Source of the DNA: Sulfolobales archaeon
GTDB taxonomy: Archaea; Thermoproteota; Thermoprotei_A; Sulfolobales; Desulfurococcaceae
NCBI GenBank assembly: GCA_025059075.1
Contig: JANXDZ010000004.1
Span: 1-64,000, forward strand
Reading direction: 5' to 3'
Length of the DNA stretch: 64,000 nucleotides
The position numbers were made by a program, and so were the translations under genes. Positions 25,337 through 32,280 of this stretch are shown here, piece by piece. Within the stretch, counting starts at the first letter, position 1. Each line of letters starts with the position of its first letter. Below the pieces are notes generated by a model. It ran no database searches, had not been told where the DNA came from, and saw only the letters and a list, made by a program, of their open reading frames with translations.

Positions 25337-26453
25337 CAACGTCTTCCGTTACATTGAATGGAGCATCGAGAGTCATGTACTTCAACCTCCTTAGAGTATA
25401 TTCAATGACTCTATCAACATCCCCCTCAGTGAAGCCATAGTCGCTAAGCCTCTCCTTAAATCCTACTGATTCCTGAAACAATTGTATTGCTTTAGAAGCT
25501 CTCTCTGCATGCTCACTCAAAGGCTTTAACTCCGGGTCTAGAGGTTTAAGGAGTTTAGCTGATTTCTCAGGCATTGATTTATGAGTGTAGTAGACTGCTT
25601 TAGGTCCAAGTATCCCGAGTCCACAGCCATGAGGTAGCTTAGGCTCTAATCCACTGACAGCGTGCTCTATTGCATGAACTATGTGTGTAGATGATAAATC
25701 AATGCTTATGCCAGCTATCATTGATGAATAGAGGGCCTTTGCTCTAAGGCTTATGTTACTAAGATCATTGGTTAATTCAGGTAGAGTTGAGGCTACTATA
25801 GATATTGCTTCGCTGGATAAAGTATCAACTAATTGATTAGCTGTAATTGCTGTAGCTGACTCATATGAGTGGTAGAAGGCATCTAAGGTTGTATAGATAG
25901 TTTGAGCTTTACTAAGAGTCGTAGTGTACACAGGATCGTCTATACTTAAATCAGGGTATCTTGCATCAATCCCATGCTTCTCCCTAGAGTCACCTAGTGT
26001 AAGGACTGCATATCTATCTACCTCGCTTCCAGTCCCGTGAGTAAGGTTTATTGCTAGAAGCGGCAGCATTCTCTTGCACTTCCTCCCTAAAACATAGTCT
26101 GCTACTCTACCGCCGCTGAGGGCTATAATTGACGCTACTTTAGCTGCATCAATAACGCTCCCACCTCCTATGGCTATAGCTAAGTCAGCTCCCTCACTCC
26201 AGAGCATGTAGCCTAGTTCTTCTGCTTGATTAGCCCAGGGATTAGGCGAGATCTTATCGTATATAAAGTACTGAGCCCCCAGCTCCTTAAGCAACTTATC
26301 TACATCACTGAGGGCTCCAGATACTTTTGCAGCAGATCTGCTAGTCACTATGCATACATTCCCAAAGCCTTTAAGAAAGCCTACAGCATTGCTAAGAGCC
26401 CCTCTACCGAAGTAGAGTTGTACAGTTGAATACTTTAAAGAAAAGTTCTTCAA
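25308..26453 (-). CDS. Iron-containing (group III) alcohol dehydrogenase
   Basis: NAD(P)-dependent dehydrogenase of the Fe-ADH family, about 381 residues. Domain I has the family opening VQLYFGRGAL and the nucleotide-binding IAIGGGSVIDAAK; domain II has NLTHGTGSEVDRYAV and likely metal ligands in LDAFYHS, HAIEHAVSG and LPHGCGLGIL. It may reduce aldehydes with surplus NAD(P)H during fermentation. The longest frame starts at GTG 26474; TTG 26453 follows GGTGAGTGG at better spacing. Substrate unknown. Confidence 0.88.
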   Translation of the reverse strand: MKNFSLKYSTVQLYFGRGALSNAVGFLKGFGNVCIVTSRSAAKVSGALSDVDKLLKELGAQYFIYDKISPNPWANQAEELGYMLWSEGADLAIAIGGGSVIDAAKVASIIALSGGRVADYVLGRKCKRMLPLLAINLTHGTGSEVDRYAVLTLGDSREKHGIDARYPDLSIDDPVYTTTLSKAQTIYTTLDAFYHSYESATAITANQLVDTLSSEAISIVASTLPELTNDLSNISLRAKALYSSMIAGISIDLSSTHIVHAIEHAVSGLEPKLPHGCGLGILGPKAVYYTHKSMPEKSAKLLKPLDPELKPLSEHAERASKAIQLFQESVGFKERLSDYGFTEGDVDRVIEYTLRRLKYMTLDAPFNVTEDVVRNIFLSSL

Positions 26454-26559
26454 ACCACTCACCTTAAGGAACACTGTAGTGGATTAGCCTGTAATAAGCC
26501 TTAACTCTCTAGAAATACTTTTAATCAATCATGCTATAGTTCCTAATGGTGTATGTGCA

Positions 26560-27075
26560 TTGAGTGAAGAGGATTTAATGCGTGAAGCAGTGCTACTAGT
26601 TGCAAAGCTTATGGCTATATCTGCTAAAACAGCTCCTAAAGCACGTGGAGTAGATAATGTATTAATAAAGATAGTCTATGAGAGAGGGGAGCTAGATGCT
26701 TTAGCAAGTAAAATGGAGGAGTTAGCCTCTAAGTACAGCGACTTCTTTATAAGAGATGCAAGAAACATTAGAAATAGCATTGCAGTACTATTAGTCGGGT
26801 GTAAATTCATTGACATAGGATTCAATAAGTTAATTGAAGAACTTGGAGTTACTGAAAACTTCGTTTTAAACTTAATTAACTTAGGAATAGCCATTGGCTC
26901 AGCAGTTAAAACTGCCTCAATACTAAATGTAGACAATAGAGTAATGTTTACAGTAGGTGTTGCTGCAAAAGAGCTTGGACTCCTTAAAGCAGATGTAGTA
27001 ATTGGAATACCCTTAAGCGCTACATCCAAGAACATATTCTTCGATAGAGTGTGGACTCCAGTAGCCCAGAGATAA
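26560..27075 (+). CDS. DUF2148 family protein without the cysteine cluster
   Basis: The C-terminal half is diagnostic of DUF2148: LGIAIGSAVKTASILNVD, NRVMFTVGVAAKELGLL and IPLSATSKNIFFDR. In most relatives the middle carries several cysteines (annotated as a ferredoxin-like domain), but here only one Cys is present, in VGCKF, and the segment IDIGFNKLIEELGV stands where the Cys motifs would be. Length 171. Start is TTG 26560. Function unknown; loss of an iron-sulfur site is inferred. It is divergent from the alcohol dehydrogenase. Confidence 0.75.
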   Translation: MSEEDLMREAVLLVAKLMAISAKTAPKARGVDNVLIKIVYERGELDALASKMEELASKYSDFFIRDARNIRNSIAVLLVGCKFIDIGFNKLIEELGVTENFVLNLINLGIAIGSAVKTASILNVDNRVMFTVGVAAKELGLLKADVVIGIPLSATSKNIFFDRVWTPVAQR

Positions 27076-27163
27076 TAAAACTCAATATTTTTATCCACAC
27101 ACCTCTCCTTAGAAAATTTCCATGAAGTTAGCGCTTCACTGCCTACTTTATTGACTAAGGTTT

Positions 27164-28000
27164 TTATCTAACAACTTCTTCTACTTCTCTATACCAAGGC
27201 TTGCTTACTCCTACAATAGATCTTTTGACCCAGTTCTTAGTTTTAGGCTTCTCATTAATCATGCTTAGTAATTTATTCACTCTAGCCTCTATGACCTCTT
27301 TCTCTGAAGCACTTAGCTTCCCTTCATTAACTTTAGAGTTAACGAAGTTCAGTAATCTACCTAAATTAGTTGTTGCGTCATACCAGAAGCCCCAGTCATT
27401 AGATAATGTTGTAGCTATATAGCCTCCATCTATACACTCTTTTTCTCTAGTACTACAGACATCGTGTCCGTGGAGTAGCACCGCTAGGTCTACTAAGTCC
27501 TTTCGATTGATCTTAGTTATTTGAAGCTTCTCAAGCACTATGTCCTCTAGAGCTATAGTTGGATAATCTAACTCTAACCTACCTTTTCCAGGCCTATCTC
27601 CAAATACTACGTCGTGATTAAACTCTAGTTTATCGAAGAACACGTCTATGTAATAGAGATCCAGTGGGTGATAGTATATGAGTCTCTTATTAACGAACAA
27701 CGCTTTAACCAATGGATCGTACTTAAACTTAAGCTCTTCCTCAAAGAACTTTATTACATCCCTCCTCTGCTTACTGTAGCTAACTAAGTCTAGGTCTGTG
27801 AATAATTGATTGCCTGTAAGCCTCCCAAGCTTAGTGTAAATGCTTATAGACTTGGGCTCGTGCAGTGAGTGAATATATATAGCGCAGGCGCCAAGTATCC
27901 TCAGTACTATGCCCTTCTTCCCAGCTCTCTCAACTATGTTTATAGATTCTTTAACGAAGTCCTCTGAGCTTAGTGCTACAACTCTATTAACATTACTCAC
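27164..28000 (-). CDS. Predicted nucleotidyltransferase (AbiEii-like fold)
   Basis: A 278-residue protein. The N-terminal part has GACAIYIHS, then LFTDLDLVSYS (the DxD metal motif of pol-beta-type nucleotidyltransferases), a third acidic strand in YYIDVFF, and later ALEDIVLEKLQITKINRKDLVDLAVLL, a pattern seen in AbiEii/MenA-like enzymes (active-site Lys and Asp). The target could be tRNA, another RNA or a protein. GTG 28000 abuts the stop of the phosphoesterase upstream, so they form a two-gene operon. No antitoxin AbiEi-like gene is adjacent. Confidence 0.6.
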   Translation of the reverse strand: MSNVNRVVALSSEDFVKESINIVERAGKKGIVLRILGACAIYIHSLHEPKSISIYTKLGRLTGNQLFTDLDLVSYSKQRRDVIKFFEEELKFKYDPLVKALFVNKRLIYYHPLDLYYIDVFFDKLEFNHDVVFGDRPGKGRLELDYPTIALEDIVLEKLQITKINRKDLVDLAVLLHGHDVCSTREKECIDGGYIATTLSNDWGFWYDATTNLGRLLNFVNSKVNEGKLSASEKEVIEARVNKLLSMINEKPKTKNWVKRSIVGVSKPWYREVEEVVR

Positions 28001-28951
28001 TTATCCCTCAACTCTCCAGTAGTTCACTAACTTCTCATCGCTTAATTCAATAATAAACCCTCTTAAAACGCCTTCACTATACTCACTGCCTGGATTAAGA
28101 ACTACTGTATCTCCAAGCCTATCCATGCCTCCCGACTCATGGATGTGGCCGTGGAGGCCTATGAGGAACTTGTATTTCTCAATGATCTTTCTCACAGCCC
28201 TACTACCTACATGTACGTACTCAGGCATCCCCCCTATGAACACAGGCCTTAAGTTCTTATCAAGCTTTGGAGCAAGGTCTAGGTGTGTGCCGTAAGGTGG
28301 GCAGTGTGAATTCAGGATTGAAGTACGTGGATTCCTGACTTTTGACACTAGCTTCTCAAGGTATTTCTCAAGGTCTCTCTCCTCCATCTCCCTCGGAGTA
28401 CTCCATGGAGTTGGATTGACATAGGGCGATGATATGACTTCATGTCTCTCTATCTCAATGACTTTATCCAACGGGTAGATCACTCCATAGTCCTCAAACT
28501 CCCTTATAACATTGTCTATTAAGTACTCATCGTCGTTGCCGGGCATGACTATTGTCGTAGTTCTCTTAGTATCTATGCGCTTTATTAAGAACTGTAGCCA
28601 GAGCCTCAGTCTTTCAACCATTTTTTCATTCATGAGTTTACTCACTAAGTCTGGACTACTCTTCATTTCTTCAAGCTCTTTTTCATCTACCCTAATGTAG
28701 TAAGCGCCAGCTCCTTCAAGCCTCTCCTCAAACTCCCTTATCTCACTCTCACTATTCATGACCCACCTCCTCCCAAAGTACCTTGCTGTAGAGTTGCCGT
28801 CGACGTGCTTAACTATAGGTACAAGCACTTTGCCAGTTAGATCTCCGGCAAGTATTAAGACGCCGGCTTTATACTCTTCAACGGCCTTAATCCACTTCCT
28901 CCACACAATAGTTGAGCCATGAATATCCACGGAGAAAAATATTCTTTTCAG
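28001..28951 (-). CDS. Calcineurin-like metallophosphoesterase
   Basis: Metal-dependent phosphoesterase, about 316 residues. Metal-site motifs occur in order: DIHGS (DxH), LAGDLTGK (GDxx), MPGNDDE (GNHD variant with Asp for His), NSHCPPYG and GLHGHIHESGG (GHxH). If translation began at GTG 28930 the protein would lack its first beta strand. Extending in frame to CTG 28951 adds KRIFFSV, completing the expected strand, and places AGGTGAT just upstream; I chose this non-standard start. It is 17 bases downstream of the permease gene and coupled to the nucleotidyltransferase. Confidence 0.8.
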   Translation of the reverse strand: MKRIFFSVDIHGSTIVWRKWIKAVEEYKAGVLILAGDLTGKVLVPIVKHVDGNSTARYFGRRWVMNSESEIREFEERLEGAGAYYIRVDEKELEEMKSSPDLVSKLMNEKMVERLRLWLQFLIKRIDTKRTTTIVMPGNDDEYLIDNVIREFEDYGVIYPLDKVIEIERHEVISSPYVNPTPWSTPREMEERDLEKYLEKLVSKVRNPRTSILNSHCPPYGTHLDLAPKLDKNLRPVFIGGMPEYVHVGSRAVRKIIEKYKFLIGLHGHIHESGGMDRLGDTVVLNPGSEYSEGVLRGFIIELSDEKLVNYWRVEG

Positions 28952-28967
28952 TTAAATCACCTAAACA

Positions 28968-30575
28968 TTATGCTGGAGGTATTTGAGCATATACTTTATC
29001 AGGCTCTATGCCTCTAGCTCTATTTCTAGCAGACATTGCTGCAAAAGTCGCTAAACCTATTAAGCCCACAGTCACATTTACCATCACTATGAGTGGATCA
29101 CTGTATGCAGTGAGGATCATGAAGAACCAGCCTATTCCAAAGACTATTGCGCCAACTATTGAAGCAAGTACTCTTGATGGAAAAGTCATTCTCTTAAATA
29201 GCTCCGGCCTCCACCATGGTATAAGCATTAGTGCTAAGCCAACTGGCCATATGAATATGAGGCTGCTGAAGTCTATGAATGATATGAGTGCTGTCGCTAA
29301 AGCTGAACCCATGTTCTCCATGTAAGTCATCAATGCTCCAAAAGCAGCTAGTAGTGCAGTTAAGTGATTAGACCACGTTGGAGCAGCCCACCTAGCTGAT
29401 ACTTCAGCAAGCTTCTCAGGTAGAGCTCTATCAAAAGCCATGGAGAAGAACCCTCTGACTGCTGCCACCCACGATGGAACTACAGTGTTGACATACCATA
29501 GGAAGTATGCTATGCCTAATACTATTGCTACAATAGCATTACCTGCAGCTACTGAAGCTAGGAATGGTACAGAAGCCTCTGGAGCAGGGTAGCCAAGTAT
29601 CTCTGTTAATACTCCTTCATAGCCTTCATACTTTAAGTATGAGTAAGCAGCAATGAAGTTGTAGTTGAAGGACTGCGTGACTATAGTTGCATTCAGCAAG
29701 TATAGAGCCATAATGAATAGGAAGCCGATCATATATCCCCTTAGATAGCTTTTAGATGGATCCTTTACTTCACTTCCAACAAATGCAACTGTTTCAAACC
29801 CCACCCACGCCCATATGGTCCACAGCAACATATTATATGTCCCAGTGAATATATCTACTGGAGAGAGAGCTAATTCAACTCCATGCTTAGCTTCAAACGC
29901 TGCCTCCATGATCTTGCTTGAAGAACCTGCTCCAAATAAAGCATCCCACTTGCTTAAACCACCGTCGACTCCAACTGAAGCTAGGAGCACTAAAGCAATT
30001 ATAGTTATGAGAAGCGGTATTACTGTTATAAACCTCATAGTCCACTTGATCACTTTTATTCCAAGGTAGTTCATAGCCCATAGAATAGCTATTAGCGCTA
30101 AAGCAGCATAGAATTGAACACTAGGATCAGCTAGTGCTGAAGCTGCATTCATTAACTCCTTGCTTCCAGTTAATATAGCTGCTACAGTAAGTGGTCCACT
30201 GAGGACTTTAACACTTAGAAACAGTAGGAAGCCTGACGCTATTCCACAGCCAGCTGCTACAAAGTACCAGAATGGAATGTAGCCTAGTATTGGGTGTAGA
30301 ACTCTTGAAGTAAATACGTAAAGGCTATTTGCTCGGGGAAATGACGTAGTTATTAATGCAAAGGCTATGACTATTGGGAGGAAGAATAGTCCAGCTAAGA
30401 GAAATGCTAATGCTACATTAGCTCCATAAATGTCGGGGTATCCAACTACTTTCACAGCGTAATACGTCATTCCCGATGCTGCTGGGACAGCTAAAGCCCA
30501 AATAGCTACATCAAACCACGTCAGTTCTCGAACAAGCCCAGAGGCACGTCTGACAAAAACTACTTCTTCACTCAT
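28968..30575 (-). CDS. APC-family amino acid permease
   Basis: Secondary transporter of 535 residues with about 12 membrane helices. The start VRELTWFDVAIWALAVPAASGMTYYAV is the APC helix 1 region, and WAWVGFETVAFVGSEVKDPSKSYLRG matches the helix 6 to loop motif (FE...E..NP.R..P) of the amino acid-polyamine-organocation family. Substrate unknown. ATG 30575. The phosphoesterase starts 17 bases after its stop, so cotranscription is possible. Confidence 0.88.
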   Translation of the reverse strand: MSEEVVFVRRASGLVRELTWFDVAIWALAVPAASGMTYYAVKVVGYPDIYGANVALAFLLAGLFFLPIVIAFALITTSFPRANSLYVFTSRVLHPILGYIPFWYFVAAGCGIASGFLLFLSVKVLSGPLTVAAILTGSKELMNAASALADPSVQFYAALALIAILWAMNYLGIKVIKWTMRFITVIPLLITIIALVLLASVGVDGGLSKWDALFGAGSSSKIMEAAFEAKHGVELALSPVDIFTGTYNMLLWTIWAWVGFETVAFVGSEVKDPSKSYLRGYMIGFLFIMALYLLNATIVTQSFNYNFIAAYSYLKYEGYEGVLTEILGYPAPEASVPFLASVAAGNAIVAIVLGIAYFLWYVNTVVPSWVAAVRGFFSMAFDRALPEKLAEVSARWAAPTWSNHLTALLAAFGALMTYMENMGSALATALISFIDFSSLIFIWPVGLALMLIPWWRPELFKRMTFPSRVLASIVGAIVFGIGWFFMILTAYSDPLIVMVNVTVGLIGLATFAAMSARNRARGIEPDKVYAQIPPA

Positions 30576-30662
30576 AACATATCACTACTCAGTATTTCTG
30601 CCTAATGCCTTATATCTTTTACTAATGAAATTGAATGGATTTTATTACTCAATTAATGCTCG

Positions 30663-31466
30663 CTAAGCATTGAGCAACTGAGATTTAATCTGATGATCAT
30701 GAGTGCTTAGACTCCTTAAGATAAACTTTGTTTCAGGGAGCTCTATCAATTGATCGTCTACTATAGCTATTGGCACTCCGTCTTCAATTACTGCGTGTTT
30801 TTTCACTATTGGTGATAGGTAGTTTTCCCTCGTTAAACTAATTGAGTTTCCCGCTTGATAAGCGCCTATAGCTGGAAGGACTATTATTATTGCTCCAATG
30901 TCTGTAGGCATTCTTAGATAGCAGGGTACTTTAATGAGGAGGCCTAGTGAGTCAACTAAGTTTATGCTTGGATGCTCATGTCCAATGATTAATACGTCGT
31001 GGCTTAAGCTCAGCTCCCTGTGGCCGTGGGTTAACAAGATCTTTAGTCCAGACACTCTATACTCAATGGAGTCAATTAACCTAGCTCCATACTCCTTAAG
31101 TATTAGTGGAAGGAAGTTGTCGTGGTTTCCTCTTACAACAACTACTTCCTTCACTTTATGTTCCTTAGTTAAGTACTCAAGGAATTGCTTAACCTCCAAC
31201 TTCTCCTGTCTAAGGAGTCCGTTAAAAGCGTGCTTTAAGTCACCGTTGATTACTGCTCTCTCTACTCCACCTAAGTAGCTAAGAGCCTTCTCCACGTAAT
31301 TAATGGCCTTCGATAACTGTGCTCTAGGGATGAAGAAACCAGATCTAGCCATATCTTCCTCAAAACCTAAGTGAGCGTCAGCTAATACAAGAGTGTTTAC
31401 TCCATCAATGTATAGAGTCCTTGTATCTCCAACAGCGTATATTGAATCAACGATTTTTTTCAACAC
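30663..31466 (-). CDS. SbcD-related archaeal metallophosphoesterase
   Basis: Predicted phosphoesterase/nuclease of 267 residues. Motifs: LVLADAHLGFEEDMAR (DxH), INGDLKHAF (GD), VVRGNHDNF (GNHD), LTHGHRE and IIGHEHPSI (GHxH). The LGFE...G and RQ spacing matches the archaeal group related to SbcD/Mre11 and to the ligase-associated phosphoesterases. Start is GTG 31466 (or TTG 31463). Substrate unknown. tRNA-Lys(CTT) lies 29 bases upstream on the same strand, so both might share the tRNA promoter. Confidence 0.82.
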   Translation of the reverse strand: MLKKIVDSIYAVGDTRTLYIDGVNTLVLADAHLGFEEDMARSGFFIPRAQLSKAINYVEKALSYLGGVERAVINGDLKHAFNGLLRQEKLEVKQFLEYLTKEHKVKEVVVVRGNHDNFLPLILKEYGARLIDSIEYRVSGLKILLTHGHRELSLSHDVLIIGHEHPSINLVDSLGLLIKVPCYLRMPTDIGAIIIVLPAIGAYQAGNSISLTRENYLSPIVKKHAVIEDGVPIAIVDDQLIELPETKFILRSLSTHDHQIKSQLLNA

Positions 31467-31495
31467 TATGCTAACCCTTTAAGTAATTTATTTAG

Positions 31496-31569
31496 CGGGC
31501 CCGCCGGGATTTGAACCCGGGACCTACGGGTTAAGAGCCCGCCGCTCTACCAGGCTGAGCTACGGGCCC
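31496..31569 (-). tRNA. tRNA-Lys (CTT)
   Basis: Intron-less cloverleaf on the minus strand: acceptor GGGCCCG/CGGGCCC, anticodon stem GCGGG/CCCGT around loop CTCTTAA (anticodon CTT), T arm CCGGG-TTCAAAT-CCCGG, discriminator G. It is identical to the gene at 56555-56628 except for anticodon base 34. Confidence 0.95.
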
Positions 31570-31599
31570 ACACTGCTAGAATTGATAAAGAGCTAGCCC

Positions 31600-31606
31600 T
31601 TAAATA
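31600..31606 (-). promoter_or_regulatory. TATA box of tRNA-Lys (CTT)
   Basis: TATTTAA on the minus strand, 31-37 bases before the tRNA. The 25 bases between box and gene are shared with the other tRNA-Lys. Confidence 0.45.
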
Positions 31607-31759
31607 CGTTATTCTCTTATGAATGAAGCTTACTAAGAACGCTCAGTCAATCAACCCCTCTTCACTGCTCTGACTATGTCGGCTTCATCACTGCTGCTCT
31701 AGATTCTCGCAATGCTTGTATTTATAGCTATGTAGTTTGTTAGTGAAGTGGTTTCGCTC

Positions 31760-31975
31760 TCATCTATATATCTCTGTTCTCACTGCATCAGGCAGATCTT
31801 CTTCATTAATTACTTCACAGTTGTATGGAGGTTTTAGAGCTCTACTTCCAATAACTACGTACTTACTTGAGTCACCTGTATCTCTACTCTTCAACACCCT
31901 TAGCTTTACGTAAACTCCATCCCTTCTCCTAACATATACATATTTACCGTGCTTACAGCCCATAGCAATACCCAT
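31760..31975 (-). CDS. Small basic crenarchaeal protein (DUF5622-like)
   Basis: A 71-residue protein with the pattern HGKYVYVRRRDGVYVKLRVLKSRD...KYVVIG, a compact beta-rich basic sequence, and the ending INEEDLPDAVRTEIYR. I recall similar short conserved crenarchaeal proteins of unknown function (DUF5622); a nucleic-acid or ribosome-associated role is only a guess. ATG 31975 or ATG 31963 could start it; the latter gives MGCKHGKYVY, closer to the conserved part. Confidence 0.65.
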   Translation of the reverse strand: MGIAMGCKHGKYVYVRRRDGVYVKLRVLKSRDTGDSSKYVVIGSRALKPPYNCEVINEEDLPDAVRTEIYR

Positions 31976-32280
31976 CCTGTGTGTAAGCTACGAATGCTTT
32001 AAATTCATTAATTACTTAAATATGTTTCTAACTCAAAGCAATGCTTATATTTAAAGATAGCTTATTCATAGCTTTGCCTTTATGTGTTTAGTGAATAAGC
32101 CTACATTACTGTTGGATGGATCTCTACACTCATGCTTTAAGTATGATCTGAAATTGATTACCCCCGCTTCCCCCAGGATTAAGGGAGGTCTTAGTACTTG
32201 AGTTTAAGAGAGCTACTCTTTATATACTGCATCCATGCATTAGGTTTGCAATAGCGAAGTGATTGTGAGGTATAAGCTGT
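31976..32280. other. 305-base spacer upstream of the surface-protein gene
   Basis: No gene seen. A small hairpin CTTCCC/GGGAGG (32167-32188) stands out in AT-rich sequence; the promoter of the downstream gene lies at its right end. Confidence 0.4.
32219..32226 (+). promoter_or_regulatory. TATA box of the surface-protein gene
   Basis: TTTATATA lies 55-62 bases before ATG 32281, predicting a leader of about 30 bases with GAGGT as the ribosome binding site. A strong box fits an abundant cell-envelope protein. Confidence 0.5.
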
